From the NCBI GenBank assembly GCA_937894515.1, contig CALCRH010000062.1, positions 1-39,867 of the forward strand: a stretch of 39,867 bases of DNA, given 5' to 3'. Position numbers and translations under genes: made by a program. Positions 7,732 to 16,356 of the stretch are shown piece after piece (within the stretch, counting starts at the first letter, position 1; every line of letters starts with the position of its first letter). The notes below the pieces were generated by a model. The model made no database searches. It saw only the letters and a program-made list of their open reading frames with translations, and was not told the origin of the DNA. Source of the DNA: an uncultured Clostridia bacterium (GTDB taxonomy: Bacteria > Bacillota > Clostridia > Oscillospirales > Oscillospiraceae).

Positions 7732-8325
7732 TTATTTGCCGCAGTACCGGGTAATGGCCGCCAGAAGTTCGTTTTTCCCGGTTCCCTTTTCTGCAGAAAA
7801 CGGGATCAACAGATCGTTCTCCCCCAGCTCCAGCGTTTCACGAATCACCTGCATATTTGGCGCAATCTCGCTTTTTTTCAGCTTATCCAGCTTGTTGGCC
7901 ACTACGATCAGCGGGCAGCCGCTGCTTTTGAACCAGTCGCACATGGTCAAATCGTCAGCGGTGGGCTTGTGCCTGGCATCCACGATCTGCACGCCCAGAG
8001 TCACCAGTCCCTCAGAAGCAAAATAGCTCTCCATCAGCCGGCCCCAGCGGTCACGCTCCGCCTGGGAAACCTGGGCGTAGCCATACCCCGGCAGATCAGT
8101 AAAATAGATCTTGTTGTCAATGCAGAAATAGTTGATCTGGCTGGTCTTACCGGGGGTAGCACCCACCCGGGCAAAGTTCTTGCGGTTCAAAAGGCGGTTG
8201 ATCACCGAACTTTTGCCCACGTTGGAACGTCCGGCAAAGGTCACCTGGGGTCTGCCATCGTAGATAAACTGTTCCGGCTTCACCGCAGAGCGGATAAATT
8301 CCGCCTGATTAAAGTTGATTGCCAC
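7732..8325 (-). CDS. ysxC: Ribosome biogenesis GTPase YsxC/EngB (YihA)
   Basis: A TrmE-Era-EngA-EngB-type small GTPase of about 197 residues that assists late assembly of the 50S subunit. G1 is GRSNVGKS (about 32-39), G3 is DLPG (about 77-80) followed by YGYA, and G4 is NKLD. The start is a GTG at 8325, preceded by GAGGAGA and overlapping the 3' end of lon; the frame stays open further upstream but those codons lie inside lon and lack a ribosome site. Length and start then match the family (about 195 residues). It follows lon as in Bacillus, so this is the end of the clpX-lon-ysxC unit. Confidence 0.95.
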   Translation of the reverse strand: MAINFNQAEFIRSAVKPEQFIYDGRPQVTFAGRSNVGKSSVINRLLNRKNFARVGATPGKTSQINYFCIDNKIYFTDLPGYGYAQVSQAERDRWGRLMESYFASEGLVTLGVQIVDARHKPTADDLTMCDWFKSSGCPLIVVANKLDKLKKSEIAPNMQVIRETLELGENDLLIPFSAEKGTGKNELLAAITRYCGK

Positions 8326-10705
8326 AGCGGATCTCCTCTCTCGGCTCGGCGGCAATGACAGCTAAATGCTCTACCGCCTGTTTCGTCTCCTCAGCTACCA
8401 ACGCCACGGCAAACACCGCGTCTACTGTCTCCACCGGTACAAAGTGCAGCACTTTTCGTACAGTCTGGTCGATCTCCTCCAGATCCTTTTCGTTTTCCTT
8501 GGGAATGATAACAGTCTTAATGCCGTTTCGCAGCGCCGCCATGGTCTTTTCTTTCAGACCGCCGATGGCCAGTACCCGACCTCGAAGCGTTACCTCTCCG
8601 GTCATGGCCACATCACTTCGAACCTTGCGTCCGGTAAGGGCAGACAGCATAGCGGTGGTAATGGCAATGCCGGCGCTGGGGCCGTCCTTCGGCACAGCTC
8701 CCTCCGGGAAATGAATATGCAAATCGCGATTTTTGTAGAACTCGCCGTCAATGCCCAGATCCGCACAACGACTTCGCAGACAGCTCAGTGCCGCCTTGGC
8801 ACTCTCCTGCATAACGTTGCCCAGATTGCCGGTCAGCTCCAGCTTGCCGGTGCCCGGCATCACATTGGCCTCGACCTCTAAAATCTCGCCGCCGACCTCC
8901 GTCCAGGCAAGGCCGTTTACCACGCCGATCTCCGGCTTTTTGCTATGTACATTGTCCGTATATCGTACAACACCCAGATAATCTTTCAAGTTCTTATCTG
9001 TAATGTTAATAGTCTTTACATCAGTTGATACCAAAGACATTGCCGTCTTGCGGCACAGCTTACCGATTTGCCGTTCCAACACGCGAACCCCGGACTCTCT
9101 GGTGTAGCCGGCAATCAGAGCCCGCAAGCCGCTGTCGCTGATATGCAGTTGGCTTTTCTTCACACCGTGCTCCTTGAGCTGTTTGGGAATCAGGTGTCGC
9201 TTGGCGATCTGTACCTTTTCCTCATCGGTATAGCTGGTCAGTTCAATGACCTCCATACGATCAAGAAGCGGACGGGGAATGGTATCCGTGGTATTGGCGG
9301 TGGTGATAAACATCACCCGGCTCAAATCCACAGGTATTTCCAAAAAGTGATCACGGAAGGTATCATTCTGCTCGCTGTCCAATACCTCTAACAGCGCGCT
9401 GGCGGGATCGCCGTGCATATCGCTGGACAGCTTATCCACCTCGTCCAACACCATCAGAGGATTCATAGAGCCGCAGCGAGTGATGGCCTCGATAATCCGG
9501 CCGGGCATGGCACCGATATAGGTCTTGCGGTGACCGCGGATATCCGCTTCATCACGCACGCCACCCAGAGAGAGCCTGGCCAGCTTGCGGTTCATCGCCT
9601 TGGCAATAGAGATGGCAATGGAGGTTTTGCCCACACCCGGAGGGCCTACCAGACATAAAATCTTGCCCTTGGCATCGGGGTTGATCTGCTGTACTGCCAC
9701 GAACTCCAACACGCGCTCTTTCACCTTGTCCAGGCCGTAGTGATCCCGATCCAGGATGGTGCGGGTCTTGGCAACATCTGCCCTGTCGCGGGTAAATTTG
9801 TTCCACGGCAGTTCCAGACACACGTCCAGATAATTGCGGATCACCGAGGCTTCGGCGCTGCCATAGGGCTGCTTGGCCAGTCGATCCACCTCTTTTTGCA
9901 GTTTTTTCCGGATCTCATCGGAGACAGTGAGCTTGGCGAGCTTTTCGCTGTATTCCTCAATCTCTTCGTCCCCATCGTCGCCCAGTTCATGCTGCAATAC
10001 CTTGACCTGTTCACGCAAAATCATGTCCTTTTGTACCCGGGCAACACGGGCGCGGACTTTCTCCTCCAAATCCATTTCCAGCGTCAGAACATTCAACTCA
10101 TGTGCCAGAATTTCGTTCACTCGTTTCAGTCGCTTGACAGGATTTAGTTCTGTCAGAATTTTCTGCCGATCCTCATGCCGTAGAGTGATGTTCTGGGCAA
10201 TAAAATCCGCCAGCTTGCCGGGATCTTTCTGATCCAGCACCGCCGCCACAAAATCATCATTCAAGTTGCTGACCAGTTCCTTATACTCGCCGAAAATGGC
10301 ATAGGTCTGGCGCAGCAAAGCCTCCGTGCGGCTGTTCATCTTGCCGGGGAAATCTTCCTCCAGCAACTCCACATTTGCCTGCAAAAACGGCTTCACCTGC
10401 CACAATCGGCGGATCTTGGCACGCTGTTCACCCTCAGCGATGACCCTCACGGTACTGTCAGAGGTCTTGATGATCTGCAGAATGTGGCAAACAGTACCGA
10501 TGGGATAGAGATCCTGCTCTGCAGGTCTGGCCGTGGCAATGTCTCGCTGGGTCACCAGAAAGATGCGGCGATCCGTCTCCATGGCGCTGTCCAGGGCAAA
10601 TATACTGATCTCACGCTCCACATCAAAGCTCAGCGTCAAATCAGGGAAAATCGTCAGACCCCGCAGGGCCAAAACGGGTAAATTCAACGTAATTCTTTCT
10701 TCCAT
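8309..10705 (-). CDS. lon: ATP-dependent protease Lon (LonA type)
   Basis: A 798-residue soluble AAA+ serine-lysine protease that degrades misfolded and regulatory proteins. The N-terminal LON substrate-binding domain covers about residues 1-200. It is followed by the AAA+ module with Walker A GPPGVGKT around 353-360, and the C-terminal S16 protease domain. The catalytic Ser is S677 in DGPSAG, and the catalytic Lys lies 43 residues on, in GGLKEK (K720). No transmembrane segments are present, so it is the LonA and not the LonB type. AAAGGAGG precedes the ATG. It lies downstream of clpX with a hairpin between them that may trim read-through. Confidence 0.97.
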   Translation of the reverse strand: MEERITLNLPVLALRGLTIFPDLTLSFDVEREISIFALDSAMETDRRIFLVTQRDIATARPAEQDLYPIGTVCHILQIIKTSDSTVRVIAEGEQRAKIRRLWQVKPFLQANVELLEEDFPGKMNSRTEALLRQTYAIFGEYKELVSNLNDDFVAAVLDQKDPGKLADFIAQNITLRHEDRQKILTELNPVKRLKRVNEILAHELNVLTLEMDLEEKVRARVARVQKDMILREQVKVLQHELGDDGDEEIEEYSEKLAKLTVSDEIRKKLQKEVDRLAKQPYGSAEASVIRNYLDVCLELPWNKFTRDRADVAKTRTILDRDHYGLDKVKERVLEFVAVQQINPDAKGKILCLVGPPGVGKTSIAISIAKAMNRKLARLSLGGVRDEADIRGHRKTYIGAMPGRIIEAITRCGSMNPLMVLDEVDKLSSDMHGDPASALLEVLDSEQNDTFRDHFLEIPVDLSRVMFITTANTTDTIPRPLLDRMEVIELTSYTDEEKVQIAKRHLIPKQLKEHGVKKSQLHISDSGLRALIAGYTRESGVRVLERQIGKLCRKTAMSLVSTDVKTINITDKNLKDYLGVVRYTDNVHSKKPEIGVVNGLAWTEVGGEILEVEANVMPGTGKLELTGNLGNVMQESAKAALSCLRSRCADLGIDGEFYKNRDLHIHFPEGAVPKDGPSAGIAITTAMLSALTGRKVRSDVAMTGEVTLRGRVLAIGGLKEKTMAALRNGIKTVIIPKENEKDLEEIDQTVRKVLHFVPVETVDAVFAVALVAEETKQAVEHLAVIAAEPREEIRCGNQL

Positions 10706-10720
10706 GGTGTCCTCCTTTTG

Positions 10721-10755
10721 AGGGAAAGAGGAGCGGCGAAGTCCGTCGCTCCTCT
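10721..10755 (-). terminator. Hairpin between clpX and lon, weak terminator
   Basis: A 12-bp stem including one G-T pair (10727-10738 with 10744-10755) and a 5-base loop is followed on the minus strand only by TTTCCC. It is more likely a partial terminator or processing site than a full stop. Confidence 0.5.
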
Positions 10756-10763
10756 ATTTCTGC

Positions 10764-12062
10764 TTAACTTGCCGATGCCGAATTTTTCTGATTCGGTTTT
10801 TCGGACTTGATTTTGGCGTGACGCGACACCTTTTCCGGATTTTTTTCAATCACCGGTGCAGCACCGTTTTTGATACAATCGGCATGGATGGTTACCTTGA
10901 CAATGGTGGGATCCGAGGGAATATCATACATGACCGGGGTCAGAATACCCTCCATCACCGCTCGCAGCCCGCGGGCACCGATATTTCGCTCGATCGCCTT
11001 GTCCGCCACAGCCTCCAGCGCCTCGTTGGTAAATACCAGCTCTACATCGTCATAATCCAACAGTTTCTTATACTGCTTGACCAAGGCATTTTTCGGCTCG
11101 GTCAGGATCCGCACCAGATCCTCCCGGCTCAGGCCGTCCAATGCGGTGATCACCGGCAGACGGCCCACCAGCTCGGGGATGATGCCGAACTTCAGCAGAT
11201 CATGGGGCTGTGCCTCCTTCAGCAGTTCGCCGGTACGGCGCTCTGCCTTGCTCTCCACAATGGCATCAAAGCCGATACCTTTGCGGTCAGTGCGCTTTTC
11301 AATGATCTTTTCCAAGCCGTCAAAGGCGCCGCCGCAGATGAACAGGATATTGTGGGTATCCACCTGAATGAACTCCTGATGGGGATGCTTTCTGCCACCC
11401 TGAGGCGGCACGTTGGCCACCGTACCCTCCAGGATCTTCAATAGTGCCTGCTGCACACCTTCACCGCTGACGTCACGGGTAATCGAGGTGTTCTCGCTCT
11501 TGCGGGCAATCTTATCGATCTCGTCTACATAGATGATGCCGTGCTCTGCCAGTTCCACATCAAAATCAGCCGCCTGCAGCAGACGAAGCAGGATATTTTC
11601 CACGTCATCGCCTACATAGCCGGCCTCGGTCAGCGTAGTGGCATCGGCAATGGCAAAGGGGACTTTCAGCGTCTTGGCAAGGGTCTGGGCGAACAGAGTC
11701 TTGCCGCTGCCGGTAGGCCCAATCATGAGGATGTTGCTCTTTTGCAGCTCTACATCCTCATCGCCGCCGAAATAGATGCGCTTATAGTGGTTGTAAACGG
11801 ACACACTCAACGCCACCTTGGCCGCTTCCTGCCCGATGACATACTGATCCAGCACGCTTTTAATCTCCTTCGGGGTCGGCAGCTGGTCCACGGAGTCAAA
11901 GACCTCATCGGCCGCCGTGGTATAGCCGTCTCCCAAAATGGACATGCATAGATTGACGCACTCATCGCAGATTCGGACACCGGGTCCCTGGATCATACGG
12001 TGTACCTGTCCCTCTGCTTTGCCGCAAAACGAACAGCGCAGCGTTTTCTTTTCCTCAGCCAT
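10764..12062 (-). CDS. clpX: ClpX, ATPase subunit of the ClpXP protease
   Basis: A 432-residue AAA+ unfoldase that feeds substrates to ClpP. The N-terminal zinc-binding domain has C10, C13, C32 and C35. Walker A is GPTGSGKT (K121), the pore loop GYVGD is present, and the ClpP-docking loop appears as GIGFD. The C-terminal tail is rich in Lys and Ser (SEKPNQKNSASAS). AAGGAG precedes the ATG. It lies 11 bases after clpP, so the two subunits are very likely co-transcribed. Confidence 0.97.
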   Translation of the reverse strand: MAEEKKTLRCSFCGKAEGQVHRMIQGPGVRICDECVNLCMSILGDGYTTAADEVFDSVDQLPTPKEIKSVLDQYVIGQEAAKVALSVSVYNHYKRIYFGGDEDVELQKSNILMIGPTGSGKTLFAQTLAKTLKVPFAIADATTLTEAGYVGDDVENILLRLLQAADFDVELAEHGIIYVDEIDKIARKSENTSITRDVSGEGVQQALLKILEGTVANVPPQGGRKHPHQEFIQVDTHNILFICGGAFDGLEKIIEKRTDRKGIGFDAIVESKAERRTGELLKEAQPHDLLKFGIIPELVGRLPVITALDGLSREDLVRILTEPKNALVKQYKKLLDYDDVELVFTNEALEAVADKAIERNIGARGLRAVMEGILTPVMYDIPSDPTIVKVTIHADCIKNGAAPVIEKNPEKVSRHAKIKSEKPNQKNSASAS

Positions 12063-12073
12063 AGGAATTCTCC

Positions 12074-12655
12074 TTACCGCTTGTAGATGACCTTATCCAC
12101 CAAGCCGTACTCCTTGGCCTCCTCAGCGGACAGCCAGTGATCACGTTCGGAATCGGCTTTCACCTGCTCCGGAGTCTTGCCGGTATTCTCCGCCATGATC
12201 TTGTTCAGACGTTCCTTGATCTTCAGGAAATGCTCCACATCGATCTCCATATCGGTGACCTTACCCTTGGTACCTGCCGAGGGCTGGTGGATCATCACCT
12301 CGGCATTGGGCAGCGCAATACGCTTTCCCTTGGCGCCGGAGCTGAGCAGAAATGCGCCCATGCTGGCGGCCATGCCGATGCAGATGGTGGAAACGTCGCA
12401 CTTGATATACTGCATGGTGTCGTAAATCGCCATACCCGCGGTGACAGAGCCGCCGGGGCTGTTGATGTACATTTGAATGTCCTTGTCGGGGTCCTGTGCC
12501 TCCAGATAGAGAAGCTGGGCCACCACAAGACTGGCAGTAGTATCATTCACTTCTTCACCCAGGAAAACGATACGGTCATTCAGCAGACGGGAAAAAATAT
12601 CGTAGCTGCGTTCGCCGCGATTGGTCTGCTCGACAACATAGGGAACTAAACTCAT
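12074..12655 (-). CDS. clpP: ClpP, proteolytic subunit of Clp protease
   Basis: A 193-residue serine peptidase that forms the tetradecameric chamber used by ClpX. The catalytic triad is visible: S98 in GMAASMG, H123 in MIHQP and D172 in ERDHWL. The length is standard. AGGAGGT precedes the ATG by seven bases. It lies between tig and clpX, the usual order in Clostridia. Confidence 0.98.
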   Translation of the reverse strand: MSLVPYVVEQTNRGERSYDIFSRLLNDRIVFLGEEVNDTTASLVVAQLLYLEAQDPDKDIQMYINSPGGSVTAGMAIYDTMQYIKCDVSTICIGMAASMGAFLLSSGAKGKRIALPNAEVMIHQPSAGTKGKVTDMEIDVEHFLKIKERLNKIMAENTGKTPEQVKADSERDHWLSAEEAKEYGLVDKVIYKR

Positions 12656-12684
12656 TGCTTTTACCTCCTGATTTCAGTAGTTGA

Positions 12685-12690
12685 ATTATA
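12685..12690 (-). promoter_or_regulatory. Candidate -10 box of a clpP promoter
   Basis: A perfect TATAAT on the minus strand lies in the 62-base gap between tig and clpP, but no convincing -35 is found 16-18 bases upstream. An internal promoter for clpPX is plausible. Confidence 0.4.
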
Positions 12691-12717
12691 CCCCACCCAA
12701 ACGTGATTTAGTCTCTC

Positions 12718-14199
12718 TTATTCCTCGACCTTCTTGGCAGGCTTCTTAGCAGGAGCCTTCTTGGCGGCGGGCTTCTTCTCGCCGTCCTCGGTCTTCTTGG
12801 CAGGTGCCTTCTTGGCGGCAGGCTTCTTCTCGCCATCCTCGGCCTTCTTGGCAGGTGTCTTCTTGGCGGCAGGCTTCTTCTCGCCATCCTCGGCCTTCTC
12901 AGCCTTGGGTGCCTTTTCTGCCTTGGGAGCGGTAGCGGTCGCATTGTCAGCCACCAGCTTGATTGCCTTTTCGCGGACCAGCTGATCCTTCACCTCTTCA
13001 GCACGCAGGTATTTCTTCACTGTATCCAGATCCATGCTGTACTGGTCGGCGATCTTCTTCATCTCTGCCTCGATTTCCTCTTCGGAGGCATCCAGCTTTT
13101 CCTTCTTCACGATAGCGGCAACAGCCAGATCCATCTTTACCTGACCCAGAGCAGGTTCTTTGGCCTGTGCCTTGAAGTCCTCAGCGGTAGCACCGGTCAT
13201 CTTCAGGTACTGCTCAAAGGGAATGCCCTGAGAGGCCAGCTGCTGCTTGAAGTTCTCCAGCATCTGCTCAGCCTGTGCGTCCACCATCTCATCGGGAATG
13301 TCAGCCTTGACACTGTCAGCAACTTTCTGCATCAGAGTGTCCTCAAAGCCGCGCTGTGCAGCGGTCTCACGCTCTTCGGTCAGCTTCTTTTTGATGTCGG
13401 CCTTCAGATCTTTCAAGGTATCGAACTCGCTGACGTCCTTGGCAAACTCATCGTCCAGAGCGGGAACCTCCTTGACCTTGACCTCGTTGATCTTCACATG
13501 GAATACCACGGGCTTGCCGGCCAGTTCAGGCGTGTAGTCCTCCGGGAAGGTGATATCAATATCTTTCTCTTCGCCGGCCTTCATACCGATGAGCTGATCC
13601 TCAAAGCCGGGAACGAAGCTGCCGGAGCCGATCTCCAGGTCGAAGTTATCGCCCTTGCCGCCCTCAAAAGCGACGCCGTTATCAAAGCCCTCGAAATCAA
13701 TGTTGGCGGTATCACCCTTCTTGATCTCGCGATCCACGCTGACCAGACGGCTGTTGCGGTCGGCCATTTCGTTCAGGCGGGCGTTCACATCTGCAGCGCC
13801 GATCTTCACCTCAGCCTTGGGAGCGGACAGGCCCTTGTACTTGCCCAGCTTCACCTCGGGATAGACAGCAACGGTACACTTCACGGTGCAGCCGCCGGCG
13901 CTGACATCTTCCAACTCCACTTCGGGATAACCCACGACTTCCAGCTTCTGCTCAGCAATAGCCTGTTCATAAGCGTCAGGCAGAACAATATTCACAGCTT
14001 CTTCATAGAAGACCTCAGCGCCGTACATCTTCTCGATGATCTTGCGGGGAGCCTTGCCGGGACGGAAACCGGGCACATTGATCTTGCCGCGCTGCTTCTG
14101 ATATGCTTTTTGTACAGCAGCTTCGAATTCCTCCGTACCGATCTCGATGGTCAGGGCAACTCTGCTCTTTTCCAACTTTTCGCAATTTTTCACATTCAT
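12718..14199 (-). CDS. tig: Trigger factor with Lys/Pro/Ala-rich repeat tail
   Basis: Ribosome-associated chaperone and peptidyl-prolyl isomerase, 493 residues; typical members have about 430. The N-terminal ribosome-binding motif GFRPGKAPRK is near residue 44. The FKBP-type PPIase domain spans about 155-245, and the helical C-terminal chaperone domain runs to about residue 430. The extra part is a tail of three 17-residue repeats (AEDGEKKPAAKKTPAKK and variants) ending in PAKKVEE. The tail is basic and histone H1-like and may bind rRNA or DNA, or simply add solubility; that is inference. A TTGGAGG site precedes the ATG, and the gene has its own promoter. It heads the tig-clpP-clpX-lon-ysxC series. 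Confidence 0.96.
   Translation of the reverse strand: MNVKNCEKLEKSRVALTIEIGTEEFEAAVQKAYQKQRGKINVPGFRPGKAPRKIIEKMYGAEVFYEEAVNIVLPDAYEQAIAEQKLEVVGYPEVELEDVSAGGCTVKCTVAVYPEVKLGKYKGLSAPKAEVKIGAADVNARLNEMADRNSRLVSVDREIKKGDTANIDFEGFDNGVAFEGGKGDNFDLEIGSGSFVPGFEDQLIGMKAGEEKDIDITFPEDYTPELAGKPVVFHVKINEVKVKEVPALDDEFAKDVSEFDTLKDLKADIKKKLTEERETAAQRGFEDTLMQKVADSVKADIPDEMVDAQAEQMLENFKQQLASQGIPFEQYLKMTGATAEDFKAQAKEPALGQVKMDLAVAAIVKKEKLDASEEEIEAEMKKIADQYSMDLDTVKKYLRAEEVKDQLVREKAIKLVADNATATAPKAEKAPKAEKAEDGEKKPAAKKTPAKKAEDGEKKPAAKKAPAKKTEDGEKKPAAKKAPAKKPAKKVEE
12742..12894 (-). repeat. Three 51-bp tandem repeats inside tig
   Basis: Three in-frame copies of a 51-base unit encode residues 436-486 of trigger factor. 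They differ at a few positions (A/T at the first residue, T/A before PAKK), so they are close but not identical. Confidence 0.9.
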
Positions 14200-14262
14200 G
14201 GTTTGTTTCCTCCAATTTTACTCACCGCCGTTAGGACGGTTTGTTTTCATACGCAGTTTTAT

Positions 14263-14291
14263 ATTGTAACAGATACACTGCGAAATTTCCA
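14263..14291 (-). promoter_or_regulatory. tig: Sigma-A promoter of tig
   Basis: TGGAAA (14286-14291) and TACAAT (14263-14268), 17 bases apart on the minus strand, lie about 65 bases upstream of the tig start. Confidence 0.6.
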
Positions 14292-14303
14292 CACTTTTTT
14301 GCA

Positions 14304-14993
14304 TCATTCGCAAATTTTTTTTGGAATAAACTGTAAAAAATCTGCCGACACCAAAGAAAAATCCGTACCATTGAAGTTTCCCTCGATCCGGCGCTTATGA
14401 CTGGCGCCATGGAGATGTCCGTAATAGCAGGCTTTTACCCCGTATTTTTGCAGCAATTCCAGGATTTCCGGGCAGCGGTAGCCCACATAAAGCGGCGGAT
14501 AGTGCAAAAAGCACAGCTTGTCCCGTTCTCCTGCTGCCTGCAGGGAGGTTTCCAGCCGTCCCACTTCACGAGCCATCATTTTTTCATTGTGGGTGCCCTG
14601 GTTGTCCAGTTCATAAAACCAGCCCCGGGTGCCGCACAGGGTATAGTCCCCATAGGTCAGGCAGTTGTTGTGCAGAATTTGCAACGTGTCCAAGCCGTTC
14701 TCGGTAAAAAATGCCTCCATTTTTCTGGCGGTGTTCCACCAGTAGTCGTGGTTTCCCTTGAGCAGGATCTTTTTACCCGGCAGGGCGTTGATAAAGCGAA
14801 AATCTTCCAGAGACTCCTCTAAACTCATACCCCAGCTCAAATCCCCGCACAGCACGGTCACATCGTCCTCGTGCAGACCGGAAAACCCCTCTTTGATCCG
14901 CTCCACATAATTTGCCCAACCATCGCCGAAAATCTCCATCGGTTTATTGGAACCAAGAGAAAGGTGCAAATCTCCAATTGTGTAAAGTGCCAT
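14304..14993 (-). CDS. Calcineurin-like metallophosphoesterase
   Basis: A 229-residue dimetal phosphoesterase. The metal-binding motifs are all present and in order: GDLH (7-10), CGD (49-51), GNHD (80-83), LHYPP and GHLHG near residue 190. There is no signal peptide, so it acts in the cytoplasm. GAGGT precedes the ATG. It lies 17 bases after the dipeptidase gene, at the end of the ylqF-rnhB-yraN unit, and no clear terminator follows. The substrate is unknown. Confidence 0.88.
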   Translation of the reverse strand: MALYTIGDLHLSLGSNKPMEIFGDGWANYVERIKEGFSGLHEDDVTVLCGDLSWGMSLEESLEDFRFINALPGKKILLKGNHDYWWNTARKMEAFFTENGLDTLQILHNNCLTYGDYTLCGTRGWFYELDNQGTHNEKMMAREVGRLETSLQAAGERDKLCFLHYPPLYVGYRCPEILELLQKYGVKACYYGHLHGASHKRRIEGNFNGTDFSLVSADFLQFIPKKICE

Positions 14994-15010
14994 AGCTTTA
15001 CCTCATTATC

Positions 15011-15988
15011 TCACAGCAACCGCCGCAGATTGTTCCAAAAAATATCGTCAAGCAGTTCTTTTCCGTATCCTCTTTCCTGCAGGGTCTCATAGATCTTCGG
15101 TACGTCTTCTATACCACGCAGGCCGCCGGCCAACGCCTCGCATCCGTCCAGATCTCCACCCATGCACACGGTCTTTTCGCCGCCAAGAGCCAGAAAATGT
15201 TCGATGTGGCGTACCAGCATATCCATTTGGTCGTTTCCCACAAAATCCCGATAGAGATTGATCCCTACCACGCCGCCGGTCTCCCGAATGGCACGGAACA
15301 TATCGTCTGTCAGATTGCGTGGGTGTCCGCACAATATCCGAGAATTGGAATGACTGGCTACCACCGGTTTCTTTGTCATGTGCAGAATATCCCAAAAGCC
15401 CGCATCGGAGATGTGGGATACATCGGTGTAGATATTGTGAGCTTCCAGTTCTCGTACAAAGTCTTTACCGGTTTGAGAAAGTCCTCTTTCGGTATCCTCC
15501 AAATTGGTGCCCGACAGCACGTTGGCCCGATTCCACACCGGATTGAGAAACCGCACCCCCCAATCCGCCGCCGTTGCAATGCGGTCTATGTCGCATTCCA
15601 ACAGATCAGCGCCCTCTATGGACAAAACCGCGGCACATTTCCCCGCTCTGTTTGCCGCGTCAACCTCTGCACCGGTCCGACATTGGCAGATCAGATCCGC
15701 ATTTGCCGCCATCTCCCGCAAAAAGCAGTCATAAAGTCTCTGGCATTGGATCCACATTCCCTCTTTCGGGGCATCGTTGGCATCGTAAAACAGGGCAAAG
15801 AACTGGGCATAACGCTCCAGTCTCTGTGCCCGCACCAGATCAATATGTCCTTTATTCTCCCGCAGACATGCACAGTCGGCAAAGTATTTTCGCTGCGCTT
15901 CGATATCGCCGAATTCCAGCGAGATCCGCTCTCCGGTTTCCCAACAGCGGTAAATCGTATCACAATGGGCGTCAAAATAGGAAATCAT
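15011..15988 (-). CDS. Membrane dipeptidase-like peptidase, family M19
   Basis: A 325-residue zinc dipeptidase of the renal dipeptidase family, which cleaves dipeptides including some D-amino-acid-containing ones. Zinc ligand motifs are visible: DAHCDT near the N-terminus, SIEGAD, DVSHISD, VASHSNSR and GGDLDG. I chose the ATG at 15988, preceded by GAGGG; an upstream in-frame GTG at 16000 overlaps the yraN stop but has no ribosome site. There is no signal sequence, so despite the family name it should be cytoplasmic. It is translationally close to yraN. Confidence 0.9.
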   Translation of the reverse strand: MISYFDAHCDTIYRCWETGERISLEFGDIEAQRKYFADCACLRENKGHIDLVRAQRLERYAQFFALFYDANDAPKEGMWIQCQRLYDCFLREMAANADLICQCRTGAEVDAANRAGKCAAVLSIEGADLLECDIDRIATAADWGVRFLNPVWNRANVLSGTNLEDTERGLSQTGKDFVRELEAHNIYTDVSHISDAGFWDILHMTKKPVVASHSNSRILCGHPRNLTDDMFRAIRETGGVVGINLYRDFVGNDQMDMLVRHIEHFLALGGEKTVCMGGDLDGCEALAGGLRGIEDVPKIYETLQERGYGKELLDDIFWNNLRRLL

Positions 15989-15996
15989 GGTATCCC

Positions 15997-16356
15997 TCAC
16001 TGAAAAGCATTCTCCAAATATTCTACGCGGGCATCTTCATGGCCGTTCACATCGTAGACCTCTGCCACATCGAAGCGGCAAAAGGTATCTGCATATTCCG
16101 GATGCTGTTGGAGGTAGAACAGCGCCGTTTTTTTCAGTCTGCTCTGCTTCCCTGCCGTTACATACTCCCGAGGCAGCGCCACATCCAGATTGGAGCGGGT
16201 CTTTACCTCCACAAAACACAGTATCTCTCCGTCCAGAGCAATCAGGTCAATTTCGCCAAAACGGCATTGATAGCCGGCGGCAATCACTTTCCAACCTTTG
16301 TCCCGCAGGTAGTTGGCCACAAAGGCCTCCCCCCATGTTCCCTCCTGCCGGCTCAT
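15997..16356 (-). CDS. YraN family (UPF0102) endonuclease-like protein
   Basis: A 119-residue protein with the restriction endonuclease-like core: FGEIDLIA, then CFVEVKTRS, giving the E-D-ExK pattern of the fold. Family members are small predicted nucleases of unknown function next to rnhB. The ATG at 16356 overlaps the rnhB stop by four bases (ATGA) and has GGGAGG upstream; the longer open frame upstream lies inside rnhB. Translational coupling to rnhB is likely. Confidence 0.9.
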   Translation of the reverse strand: MSRQEGTWGEAFVANYLRDKGWKVIAAGYQCRFGEIDLIALDGEILCFVEVKTRSNLDVALPREYVTAGKQSRLKKTALFYLQQHPEYADTFCRFDVAEVYDVNGHEDARVEYLENAFQ

